A DNA stretch of 64,000 nt, taken from NCBI RefSeq assembly GCF_038502225.1, contig NC_091293.1, positions 15,372,398 through 15,436,397 on the forward strand, read 5' to 3'. The notes beneath the pieces are model-generated. The model worked only from the letters and a program-made list of their open reading frames with translations, ran no database searches and was not told where the DNA came from. Below are positions 22,600 through 33,015 of the stretch, one piece after another. The number at the start of each line of letters is the position of its first letter. Position 1 is the stretch's first letter. Made by a program: the position numbers and the translations under genes. The stretch is from Cherax quadricarinatus (taxonomy: Eukaryota; Arthropoda; Malacostraca; Decapoda; Parastacidae).

Positions 22600-23148
22600 A
22601 TGTGTAAATGCAAGAATTATGTGGATTAAAGTAAAGGTTGGATGCGAGAAGTGGGTCATAATAAGCGTGTATGCACCTGGAGAAGAGAGGAATGCAGAGG
22701 AGAGAGATGTTAAGTGAATGTATAGGAGATGTTAAGTGAATGTATAGGAGCCTTTGAACCAAGTGAGAGAGTAATTGTGGTAGGGGACCTGAATGCTAAA
22801 GTAGGAGAAACTTTTAGAGAGGGTGTGGTAGGTAAGCTTGGGGTGCTAGGTGTAAATGATAATGGGAGCCCTTTGATTGAACTTTGTATAGAAAGGGGTT
22901 TAGTTATAGGTAATACATATTTTAAGAAAAAGAGGATAAATAAGTATACAAGATATGATGTAGGGCGAAGTGACAGTAGTTTGTTGGATTATGTATTGGT
23001 AGATAAAAGACTGTTGAGTAGACTTCAGGATGTACATGTTTATAGAATGGCCACAGATATATCAGATCACTTTCTAGTTGTACCTACACTGAGAGTAAAA
23101 GGTAGATGGGATACAAGGAGAATAGAAGCATCAGGTGAAGGTTTATAA
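22600..23148 (+). pseudogene. RTE-like endonuclease domain, 5'-truncated with 22-bp duplication
   Basis: Bases 22620-22700 read [21 protein letters not shown] 22-base tandem duplication (ATGTTAAGTGAATGTATAGG unit, about 22706-22750) then shifts the frame. The next frame gives [24 protein letters not shown] and DISDHFLVV, the Asp/Asn and Asp-His motifs of the APE family. The style matches RTE endonucleases (craniofacial development protein 2-like in databases). Confidence 0.8.
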
Positions 23149-24468
23149 ACTAAAAGAGGAGGCAGTTAGGGAAAGATATAAACTGCTATTGGAGGATAGA
23201 TGGGCTAATGAGAGCATAGGCAATGGGGTCGAAGAGGTATGGGGTAGGTTTAAAAATGTAGTGTTAGAGTGTTCAGCAGAAGTTTGTGGTTACAGGAAAG
23301 TGGGTGCGGGAGGGAAGAGGAGCGATTAGTGGAATGATGATGTAAAGAGAGTAGTAAGGAGAAAAAGTTAGCATATGAGAAGTTTTTACAAAGTAGAAGT
23401 GATGCAAGGAGGGAAGAGTATATGGAGAAAAAGAGAGAGGTTAAGAGAGTGGTGAAGCAATGTAAAAAGAGAGCAAATGAGAGCGTGGGTGAGATGTTAT
23501 CAACAAATTTTGTTGGAAATAAGAAAAAGTTTTGGAGTGAGATTAACAAGTTAAGGAAGCCTAGAGAACAAATGGATTTGTCAGTTAAAAATATAAGAGG
23601 AGAGTTATTAAATGGAGAGTTAGAGGTATTGGGAAGATGGAGGGAATATTTTGAGGAATTGTTAAATATTGATGAAGATAGGGAAGCTGTGATTTCGTGT
23701 ATAGGGCAAGGAGGAATAACATCTTGTAGGAGTGAGGAAGAGCCAGTTGTGAGTGTGGGGGAAGTTCGTGAGGCAGTAGGTAAAATGAAAGGGGGTAAGG
23801 CAGCCGGGATTGATGGGATAAAGATAGAAATGTTAAAAGCAGGTGGGGATATAGTTTTGGAGTGGTTGGTGCAATTATTTAATAAATGTATGGAAGAGGG
23901 TAAGGTACCTAGGGATTGGGAGAGAGCATGCATAGTTCCTTTGTATAAAGGCAAAGGGGATAAAAGAGAGTGCAAAAATTATAAGGGGATGAGTCTGTTG
24001 AGTATACCTGGTAAAGTGTATGGTAGAGTTATTATTGAAAGAATTAAAAGTTAGACTGAGAATAGGATAGCAGATGAACAAGGAGGCTTTAGGAAAGGTA
24101 GGGGGTGTGTGGACCAGGTGTTTACAGTGAAACATATAAGTGAACAGTATTTAGATAAGGCTAATGAGGTCTTTGTGGCATTTATGGAAAAGGCGTATGA
24201 CAGGGTGGATAGGGGGGCAATGTTGCAGATGTTGCAGGTGTATGGTGTAGGAGGTAGGTTACTGAAAGCAGTGAAGAGTTTTTACGAGGACAGTGAGGCT
24301 CAAGTTAGAGTACATAGGAAAGAGGGAAATTATTTCCCAGTAAAAGTAGGCCTTAGACAAGGATGTGTGATGTCACCGTGGTTGTTTAATATATTTATAG
24401 ATGGGGTTGTAAGAGAAGTAAATGCGAGGGTCTTGACAAGAGGCGTGGAGTTAAAAGATAAAGAATGA
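23149..24468 (+). pseudogene. RTE-like reverse transcriptase, first part, with a block A deletion
   Basis: Frames 23422-24054 and 24109-24468 give MKGGKAAGIDGIKIEMLKAG, then WERACIVPLYKGKGDKRECK, NYKGMSLLSIPGKVYGRVI, then (after a stop near 24052) DEQGGFRKGRGCVDQVF, AFMEKAYDRVDRGAML and VGLRQGCVMSPWLFNIF. Block A should read FMDLEKAYD, but here Asp and Leu are missing, so a catalytic Asp is lost by a 6-base deletion. The enzyme is inactive. Confidence 0.85.
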
Positions 24469-24483
24469 CATATAAAGTGGGAG

Positions 24484-25269
24484 TTGTCACAGTTGCTCTT
24501 TGCTCATGACACTGTGCTCTTGGGAGATTCTGAAGAGAAGTTGCAGAGATTGGTGGATGAATTTGGTAGGGTGTACAAAAGAAGAAAATTAAAAGTGAAT
24601 ACAGGAAAGAGTAAGGTTATGAGAATAACAAAAATATTAGGTGATGAAATATTGGATATCAGATTGGAGGGAGAGAGTATGGAGGAAGTGAATGTATTCA
24701 GATATTTGGGAGTGGACGTGTCAGCGGATGGGTCTATGAAGGATGAGGTGAATCATAGAATTGATGAGGGGAAAAGGGTGAGTGGTGCACTTAGGAGTCT
24801 GTGGAGACAAAGAACTTTGTCCTTGGAGGCAAAGAGGGGAATGTATGAGAGTATAGTTTTACCAACACTCTTATATGGGTGTGAAGCATGGGTGATGAAT
24901 GTTGCAGCGAGGAGAAGGCTGGAGGCAGTGGAGATGTCATGTCAGAGGGCAATGTGTGGTGTGAATATAATGCAGAGAATTAGTAGTTTGGAAGTTAGGA
25001 AGAGGTTCGTAATTACCAAAACTGTTGTTCAGAGGGCTGAGGAAGGGTTGTTGAGGTGGTTCGGACATGTAGAGAGAATGGAGCGAAACAGAATGACTTC
25101 AAGAGTGTATCAGTCTGTAGTGGAAGGAAGGCGGGGTAGGGGTCGGCCTAGGAAAGGTTGGAGGGAGGGGGTAAAGGTGGTTTTGTGTGCGAGGGGCTTG
25201 GACTTCCAGCAGGCGTGCGTGAGCGTGTTTGATAGGAGTGAATGGAGACGAATGGTTTTTAATACTTGA
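24484..25269 (+). pseudogene. RTE-like reverse transcriptase, block C to C-terminus
   Basis: The 261-codon frame starts SQLLFAHDTVLLGDSEEKLQ. The usual (F/Y)ADD is changed to FAHD, so the first catalytic Asp is replaced. It continues with [67 protein letters not shown] and GRRGRGRPRKGW. A stop near 24466 separates it from the preceding frame. Confidence 0.85.
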
Positions 25270-25519
25270 CGTGCTGTTGGAGTGTGAGCAAAGTAACATT
25301 TATGAAGGGGTTCAGGGAAACCGGCAGGCCGGACTTGAGTCCTGGAGATGGGAATTACAGTGCCTGCACTCTGAAGGAGGGGTGTTAATGTTGCAGTTTA
25401 AAAACTGTAGTGTAAAGCACCCTTCTGGCAAGACAGTGATGGAGTGAATGATGGTGAAAATTTTTCTTTTTCGGGCCACCTTGCCTTGGTGGGAATCGGC
25501 CAGTGTGATAATAAAATAA

Positions 25520-26133
<614 letters not shown>

Positions 26134-26174
26134 TACACAATCGTGCTTTTCCTAAGGCTTTTCATACAAATTAC

Positions 26175-26311
26175 CTGACAAAGAAGGCTGTGTTCGATTC
26201 CGCAGACCCTATAATCAGGTCTGAGTAACCATTGTCGTCCATGTCGAGACCTCCATCTAAGCTGAAGCCAAAGCCACGCAGCCCCTCTGAGAAAGCGGAA
26301 GCCTCTATCAC
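26175..26311 (-). CDS. Integrin alpha subunit, internal exon B (FG-GAP blade with calcium loop)
   Basis: This 137-base exon encodes [20 protein letters not shown], then [20 protein letters not shown] and TAFFV, with the Arg codon split (AG|A) to exon C. The borders are TGTTGCAG| and |GTAATT. FGFSLDG followed by [13 protein letters not shown] is the FG-GAP beta-propeller repeat with its DxDxNGxxD calcium loop. This is the hallmark of the integrin alpha head that binds ligand with the beta subunit. It begins in phase 0, exactly where exon A ends. Confidence 0.93.
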
Positions 26312-26780
26312 CTGCAACACTTCGACTTCGTTACATTCTTTAATTTTAAGTTTACGAGAAGAAACAAAGTTAAGAAGAAATTTATTTAATAAATATGAAG
26401 AACACACAGTAAAATATATAGTTTACCTTTCACTATATCCTGTATAATGTGCTTGACAACCTTTAATGTGTATATACATACATGCTAAAATAGGAATGTG
26501 CATAAATACATTTTAGAAATATGTATCAACACAGCCTCACATACATCACTGACACGTGGTGAGCCAAATCATTATACTTTTTAAGTATGTGTCTTTTCCT
26601 GTGATCAGCAGCACCACTCAGCTAATCAGGGGAAAATGTACTGCAGGTATCAGTCAGGCTTGATGTACAAGTATATTTACATATCAGCGGTCTACTATTT
26701 GTCCAAGGATTTAATGTAAGGTTATCAGGGCAGCTAGTAGGCACATGTTGGTTGTTGAGTAGATGAAAATGAAGTTATCT
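26312..26780. other. Integrin intron sequence, no gene seen
   Basis: AT-rich intron DNA upstream (sense) of exon B. No repeat or coding signal was recognised. Confidence 0.5.
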
Positions 26781-26890
26781 CTCAGCTGCGGCTACATGTA
26801 GCAAGGGTCGTCTTGATGATTTCTTTGACTTCATTGAATTTAATGTGCCAGTCTTTGGAACATGAACACTTCATGCCATGCAGGCCATAC
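26781..26890 (-). pseudogene. Possible retroelement coding remnant
   Basis: The minus strand reads GLHGMKCSCSKDWHIKFNEV followed by KEIIKTTLATCSRS before a stop. The HG..C......H...N.V pattern resembles the C-terminal region of some LINE polyproteins of the type seen at 29050-30300. It is short and could be coincidental. Confidence 0.3.
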
Positions 26891-26930
26891 TGATCAGCTA
26901 CCACTTTGCTGCAGCTACCACTACAGCAAA

Positions 26931-26958
26931 GCGGAGAGCCACTGCAGTGACTCTCCGC
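26931..26958. other. 28-bp near-perfect palindrome
   Basis: GCGGAGAGCCACTGCAGTGA followed by CTCTCCGC equals its own reverse complement at 26 of 28 positions. It can form a hairpin or cruciform. No function is known. Confidence 0.7.
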
Positions 26959-27144
26959 GAGTCATTATGCCTGCATTCACAGCTGAAAGACAATCTCTCT
27001 TATTCTTGTAACTACTTAATGGTCCAAGTCAAACCTAAGCGCCGTCGTAAGTTTCATTCTCTTAAGTGAGGGTTATTTGTGCACTGTTTAAGTTACAGTA
27101 TTGTGCCTTTTTGTTCTTTACAGAGCTTGAGCCCGCTAACATAG

Positions 27145-27480
27145 TTAAATCAGACTTTTCCATGTAAGGGCTGCCCCAAATGAATTATTTGGGTGCCAAA
27201 TTTTCAGTTGATCCTTTGCATCAAAATGGTATTCCACATGCTGGCATACGTGGTACTTGGGGTCGTCCAGCCCTGCTAAATTGAAAATTAATTCAGGTAG
27301 AAATTCCTTCACTAATTTATTGGATCCATTGAAGAAGAATATGAAGACTGGCAAAGCAATCTGAGAGGTTGAACTTATGCCCAGTTCACCTAATCTGACT
27401 TGAAATGCAGCTTGCTGCTGCTGTGATCCGATAATAACTTGCTTAAGTATCGTCACACATTTTCGAAGTGTTTCAGGCAT
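27145..27480 (-). other. Unrecognised 111-codon open frame
   Basis: The frame runs from MPETLRKCVTILKQVIIGSQ to ALTWKSLI. Composition is protein-like (no repeats, mixed residues) and includes a hydrophobic IALPVFIFFF segment. I do not recognise a domain. It lies inside an integrin intron and may be a remnant of a retroelement or processed gene. There are no obvious splice sites in phase with the integrin exons. Confidence 0.3.
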
Positions 27481-27484
27481 AAAT

Positions 27485-27775
27485 GTGCATGTAGGTGGCA
27501 GTATGAGGGGAGCAGTAGTAGGGCACAGCAGTGAGAGAGGTAGTGGTAAAGGGTTGCAGTAAGGGAAGTAGTAAGGGGTAGCAGAGAGGAAGGTAAGAAT
27601 ATGGGATAGTAGTAAGGAAAGTTCTGGTATGGGTTAGTAATGAAGGAGTTAGTAGTAGTGGGTTGTAGTGAGGGAGGTAGTAGTCAGAGGTAATAGTGAG
27701 GGAGGTAGTAGTGCACAGTAGCTATGAGGGAGGTATTAGTAGACTGTTGTAGTGAGGAAGGAACAACAGGTAGTG
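27485..27775. repeat. Purine-rich degenerate repeat
   Basis: Irregular repetition of GTAGTGAGGGAGGTAGTAG-like words (for example at 27661-27740). Units are too variable for a fixed period. Confidence 0.7.
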
Positions 27776-28107
27776 CACACTATTTTTGCTGCCATTAATT
27801 TCTGGCAAAGGGATTTTTTTTTTTTTGGTCAATATTTACTATAGCTTGGAAGAGTTAAGTGATAATTTTTACTTTCCAGTGTATAACAACGACTTCTGAA
27901 ATAACTATTATTATTTTTTTTACAACTTGTTATAAATTGTAATGTTGGGGAAGGAAACGTTTAAAAATATTAGCTACTCTGTTTCATAATGTAAATTTTA
28001 CAACATTAAATAAGTTGTGCGAAGGAGACACTAATATTTTGGGGTCTATGATAAAAAAAGTTCTTCCTGATGATCAAGAAATCAGTCTAACCTAACCTAA
28101 CCTTAAC
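27776..28107. other. Intron sequence, no gene seen
   Basis: AT-rich. It contains three CTAAC units near 28087-28101 that resemble the arthropod telomere pentamer but are too few to matter. Confidence 0.5.
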
Positions 28108-28162
28108 TTAGTATTAACTTAGTATTAACTTAGTATTAACTTAGTATTAACTTAGTATTAAA
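28108..28162. repeat. 11-bp tandem repeat, five copies
   Basis: TTAGTATTAAC repeated five times without gaps. The last copy has a final A instead of C. Confidence 0.95.
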
Positions 28163-28381
28163 CTCAAAATCAAGTTTATGCTACATTAGATTGAATTTTT
28201 TTTTTGTGGCATTAAAAAAAGTTTGTTTTCTTCTTATACACACAAAACATAAATGACCCCGGTGAATAATTCACTTATTGTTCCAGTAATTATGTAATAA
28301 GACATATTTTCCAAGCAGCTAAAGCAAATATTGACTCTTTTTCCAGTGAAGACAACAAACATTTTTCAAAAGAAATTTTGT

Positions 28382-28491
28382 AGATGGATGGTTCAGAGAA
28401 CCGACATGTTGATAAATTAGGCACATGTGCAACAGTGGCGAAACGTTTTCCTCAATAAAGATACCCAAGAGTTGCACATGTGCCTAATTTA
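28382..28491. mobile_element. 110-bp folded-back PLE-type insertion with 16-bp target duplication
   Basis: Identical direct repeats TCAAAAGAAATTTTGT at 28366-28381 and 28492-28507 bracket the insert. The insert begins with the same GGTTCAGAGAACCGACA sequence as the repeats at 17016-17470 and then turns back. The arms TGATAAATTAGGCACATGTG plus CAAC and their exact reverse complement end at about 28424 and 28493. Between them is GTGGCGAAACGTTTTCC, the 3' half of the hammerhead-like motif. Confidence 0.85.
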
Positions 28492-28507
28492 TCAAAAGAA
28501 ATTTTGT

Positions 28508-29030
28508 TATTATAATGATTTTCTCAACATATTAGACTGATCTGAGTCTAACTTACATGAGTTTGGAGAAAAATTGTGTTAATTAAAATTAATAATTTTA
28601 ATTTTACACCTAGCAATAGTGCATCATTAACCCTGTAAGAGGATGGGCGATATAATACCGCAGATCAAATGTGCCGTATTAGGAGGCAAATTTTTAAAAT
28701 CAGACGCTCTTGCCTAAAGTTTAAAAAATCTGACCTATTTTTACGTTAGGCTTAAAATCACAGAAAGGAATATAAAGAACAAAAAAGAGGATCATAATTA
28801 CAATTAAATGATTAATTAGCTCATCCCATTTGTCTTCTGCATAACAGTTAGTGAAATTACCATCAGACTGACTAGCGATAAACATATGGTTCCTGGATGA
28901 TGGCACACTGGTGGGTATAAGAGTCCCTTCATGATGATCTTACCTAGGCCAGGCCATGGAGACAGGATATGGAACTCATTCTTAAGCCATCTAAATGTGA
29001 AATCATCACAGCCGATCAACAAGTCATCAA
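28508..29030. other. Intron sequence, no gene seen
   Basis: AT-rich DNA. An open minus-strand frame across 28816-29331 is the reverse of the plus-strand LINE remnant and is not supported. Confidence 0.5.
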
Positions 29031-30330
29031 TGCAGTGATCCATACTACGAGGTGCGTCAATTACTGCTCCCACAATTAGCGTCTTGTTTGGAGCACCTCT
29101 TAGGATTGATACCATTGACTCAGTTCTCAAGAAGAAACTAGACGGTTTAAGTTGGAAGGAACAGCGAATAGGCAGTCTAGACACACACGTTGCCTTATAC
29201 CTTCTCACAAAGTGTGTGAGTCTGCCCAGGTTAACATATTTCCTAAGATGTACACCCTCATATGAGAACCTTATACTGCATGAATACGACAGTATCCTGA
29301 GACAGATATTTACAAATGTAGTTAACCTCACTCTAGAAGATGGACAGTGGGACCAAGCTACACTTCCAGACTAGGAGGTATTGGTGTGTGCAAGGCATCA
29401 CAGATTGCACTACATGCTTTCCTGTCTTCATGTGTGGCATCCAATGAACTTGTAACAGAGTCTCCCTGAACACCTTAGGGACAATATTTGAGTTTGCGAC
29501 CAAAAAGTTCATTGATGGAGTCAGACTCTGGGATAATCTTATGGGCTCTCCAACCAGACCTACTCCTCCCAACAACTAGTCACACCGGGATGGCCGAATA
29601 ATGAAAAATATAGACAGTGCTTCAGAGTATGTCGGGGTAGTACAGAGCACGCCTTATGTCAGTGAGAGCTCCTCATGCGAGAGATTTCCAGTTGTCTGTC
29701 TCCAACTCCACCCTAGGCACATGCCTCAACTCGCAAACCATCCGCACTGTAGATACCGTTCGCTTTACCGTCCCTATTCTCGCCGAAAACAGGTGAATCT
29801 GCGGCAGTGAGACGGTAGACCAATTCAGATACCGTGATCTTGTTTGTCACAGATCCTAGGGAAATACTGAAAAGCGTGAAGTTAATAACATCATCCAAAG
29901 AAGCCTTGCAACAGCTGGATGCAGAGCAATAGGGGAGCCACCCCAACTATACAGATGTGATGGCAAAGGCATCCAAATGGAATTACCTGGCAAGTATGGA
30001 CAAACAGCAAGCAGGTGGTGTGGAACTACACATGTACAGCCACACTGCTGGTATCTATCTCCAATGCACCAGGGAGGAAGGAGAGGCAGCTGCGAACTTC
30101 AGGGAGTCCCAAAAGTCTAGAAAATACAGTAAACTTGCCCATCATATGTTTGTTCTTATAGGCTCGGAGATCCTTCGCCCATGGGGAAAGAGTGCATCTA
30201 AGTTCCTTAAGGAACTAGGCAAAAGACTCATCAAAGCAACTAAGGATTCAGGACAGCTAGTTTTCTATTCCAGTGTCTGAGCACTGCGGTTCAGAGAGGT
30301 AACGCCTGTTGTATCCTGGGTACTCGTCTC
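29031..30330 (+). pseudogene. Degenerate LINE, RT C-terminal region
   Basis: Bases 29084-29374 read GAPLRIDTIDSVLKKKLDGL, then HVALYLLTKCVSLPRLTYFL and ILRQIFTNVVNLTLEDGQW. After a stop comes GGIGVCKASQIALHAFLSSC. Near the end, 30150-30280, are FVLIGSEILRPWGKSASKFL and KELGKRLIKATKDSG. This resembles the post-RT region of LINE polyproteins in which an LKxCxxxPKLTYxLR segment is followed by ETLGxWG..A..FL. Frame breaks between 29375 and 29957 show decay. Confidence 0.65.
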
Positions 30331-30429
30331 AGTCCGAGCACCTGCATGAGAATTTTTATAATGTTATTTTTTTGGCAGACACATAACATTATGTACTTCT
30401 AACATATTCCTCAAACCTCATATGTTGTA

Positions 30430-30878
<449 letters not shown>

Positions 30879-30934
30879 GCATGTATAAAGATGTATAATT
30901 TGCTCGGCCGCCAATATGGAGAACAGTAACTCAC

Positions 30935-31032
30935 CTGCGAGTGAGGTGTACGGAGGCCGCCCGCACCTCCGTTGAAGATGTAAACAACGCCGCCTCTGTT
31001 ACTTCCTGCATAGGGAGCAGCAACAGCTACGT
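30935..31032 (-). CDS. Integrin alpha subunit, internal exon A (FG-GAP blade)
   Basis: This 98-base exon encodes VAVAAPYAGSNRGGVVYIFN followed by GGAGGLRTPHSQ. The first codon (Asp, G|AC) is completed from an exon beyond the window. The acceptor is TCTTGCAG| and the donor TCGCAG|GTGAGT. (D)VAVAAPYAG...RGGVVYIFNG is the GAP half of an integrin FG-GAP blade. It joins exon B in phase 0 to give THE expected ...[20 protein letters not shown]... order. This is the most 5' exon in the window. The preceding intron contains all of 31033-64000. Confidence 0.93.
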
Positions 31033-31104
31033 CTGCAAGATTTATAAAATAGTATAGTAATGTACTGTGTTTTCCTTTGTGGAATCCAAAACTGTGTATT
31101 GCTA

Positions 31105-31324
31105 AGGTAGGGGAGGGTGACTCAAGGTAGGGGAGGGTGACTCAAGGTAGGGGAGGGTGACTCAAGGTAGGGGAGGGTGACTCAAGGTAGGGGAGGGTGA
31201 CTCAAGGTAGGGGAGGGTGACTCAAGGTAGGGGAGGGTGACTCAAGGTAGGGGAGGGTGACTCAAGGTAGGGGAGGGTGACTCAAGGTAGGGGAGGGTGA
31301 CTCAAGGTAGGGGAGGGTGACTCA
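31105..31324. repeat. 20-bp tandem repeat, exactly 11 identical copies
   Basis: The unit AGGTAGGGGAGGGTGACTCA repeats 11 times with no visible difference. Each copy holds TGACTCA, the AP-1 (TRE) consensus, and a G-rich GGTAGGGGAGGG stretch. It lies 73 bases upstream (sense) of integrin exon A. Confidence 0.98.
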
Positions 31325-31429
31325 AAGAAGTAAGCACATTAGCTATTACATATTCATAAATTTGTATGTGCCAGAGCGTGAGAAAGTAGCAAATTTACTT
31401 AACTTTCTCATCTATAATAAAAATTGCTG
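31325..31429. other. Short intron spacer
   Basis: Unremarkable sequence between the 20-bp repeat and the diverged RTE fragment. Confidence 0.5.
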
Positions 31430-31861
31430 GAACTGTACTTCCCACTTTCAAAACTCAAGTCAAGCAAACTGGTTACCCTGAATACCTTCACACACTAACA
31501 GTACATTAAATCCCCAAACCATTTGTCTCTATTCATTCTGATCCAACACTCTCACTCAGGTCAGATGGAGGCTCCAGCTCCTACCTCTCGAAACCATTTT
31601 CACATCTTTCCTCCAACGCATCCTGGAACGAGCACTCACCCTCCGTTCAGCCATCCTGGATTTATTAACCTTGGTCAGTCTTGTCTGCTTCATCCTCTCT
31701 GAACTACCAAATCCTCTCATCAACTCCTCTTCTGACCTCTGAATTATAAATTTATACCACCACACCGTCAAATAATTTCTTCACTTTTTATTCGCTGAAT
31801 AATTTCTGAACCGCACATTGACCTCAGATAAGACTTCTTGAGTACCTCCAGCCGCCTCCTC
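31430..31861 (-). mobile_element. RTE-like LINE, copy 4 (old, diverged 3' part)
   Basis: This aligns collinearly with RTE copy 2: CTGTACTTCCCA near 31433 (21208 in copy 2), ACCATTTGTCTCTATTCA near 31520 (21317), and CCTCCAGCC near 31846 (21648). It is much more diverged than the other copies. Its right end passes without a break into the 26-bp tandem repeat. Confidence 0.7.
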
Positions 31862-32493
31862 ACTGCAACATTCAGAGACCATGCTTCACTGCAACATTCA
31901 AAAATCATGCTTCACTGGAACATTCAAAGACCATGCTTCACTGCAACATTCAAAGATCATCCTTCACTGCAACATTCAAAGACCATCCTACTCTGCAACA
32001 TTCAAAGACCATGCTTCACTGCAACATTCAAAGATCATGCTACTCTGCAACATTCAAAGACCATGATTCTCTGCAACATTCAAAGACCATGCTTCACTGC
32101 AACATTCAAAGACCATGCTACTCTGCAACATTCAAAGACCAAGCTACTCTGCAACATTCAAAGACCATGCTACTCTGCAACATTAAAAGACCATGCTTCA
32201 CTGCAACATTCAAAAATTATGCTTTACTGCAACATTCAGAGATCATGCTTCACTGCAACATCCAGAGACCATTATTCACTGCAACATTCTGAGACCATGC
32301 TTCACTGCAGCATTCAGACACCATGCTTCAATGCAACATTCAAAGACCATGCTTCACTGCAACATTAAAAGACCATGCTTCACTGCAACATTCAAAGACT
32401 ATGCTTCACTGCAACATTCAAAGACCGTGCTACTCTGCAACATTCAAAGATCATGCTTCACTGCGACATTCAAGGACCATGCTACACTGCAAC
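31862..32493. repeat. 26-bp tandem repeat, 24 copies plus a partial
   Basis: The unit ACTGCAACATTCAAAGACCA plus TGCTTC occurs 24 times at exact 26-base spacing (31862 to 32485), with point differences. It ends in a partial ACTGCAAC. The first unit occupies the position of RTE copy 2 sequence GCTGCAACATTCATCACCCA plus TGTTTC, so the repeat was born from LINE coding DNA. Confidence 0.95.
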
Positions 32494-32535
32494 AAACACT
32501 ATACTTTACACGTAAAGGCATCGGCCAATCAGAAC
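32494..32535. other. Junction between the 26-bp and 37-bp arrays
   Basis: Forty-two bases of apparently unique DNA (ending CGGCCAATCAGAAC) separate the two arrays. Confidence 0.6.
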
Positions 32536-32570
32536 CCTGACACACTCACCTTGTAACATGCAATAACAAC

Positions 32571-33015
32571 TACCTAACACACTGACCTTGTAACATGTAA
32601 TAACAACTACCTGACACACTCACCTTGTAACATGCAATAACAACTACCTGACAGACTCACCTTGTAACATGCAATAACAACTACCTGACACACTCACCTT
32701 GTAACATGCAATAACAACTACCTAACACACTGACCTTGTAACATGTAATAACAACTACCTGACACACTCACCTTGTAACATGCAATAACAACTACCTGAC
32801 AGACTCACCTTGTAACATGCAATAACAACTACCTGACACACTCACCTTGTAACATGCAATAACAACTACCTAACACACTGACCTTGTAACATGTAATAAC
32901 AACTACCTGACACACTCACCTTGTAACATGCAATAACAACTACCTGACAGACTCACCTTGTAACATGCAATAACAACTACCTGACACACTCACCTTGTAA
33001 CATGTAATAACAACT
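32571..33015. repeat. Higher-order tetramer (148 bp) inside the satellite
   Basis: A variant with CTAACACACTGACC recurs at 32571, 32719 and 32867, exactly four units apart. A CAGACTCACC variant and two standard units lie between. It reappears around 34880-35110. Confidence 0.85.

Noticed and set aside
28086..28104. Interstitial telomeric repeat (CCTAA)n
   Set aside because: Only about three units. This is expected by chance in AT-rich DNA.
28816..29331. 171-codon minus-strand frame
   Set aside because: It is antisense to a better plus-strand LINE C-terminal match and has no recognisable domain.
31838..32556. Repeated HCNIQRPCFTATFKDH-type protein frames
   Set aside because: Translation of the 26-bp tandem repeat. 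All three frames are similar because 26 is not a multiple of three.
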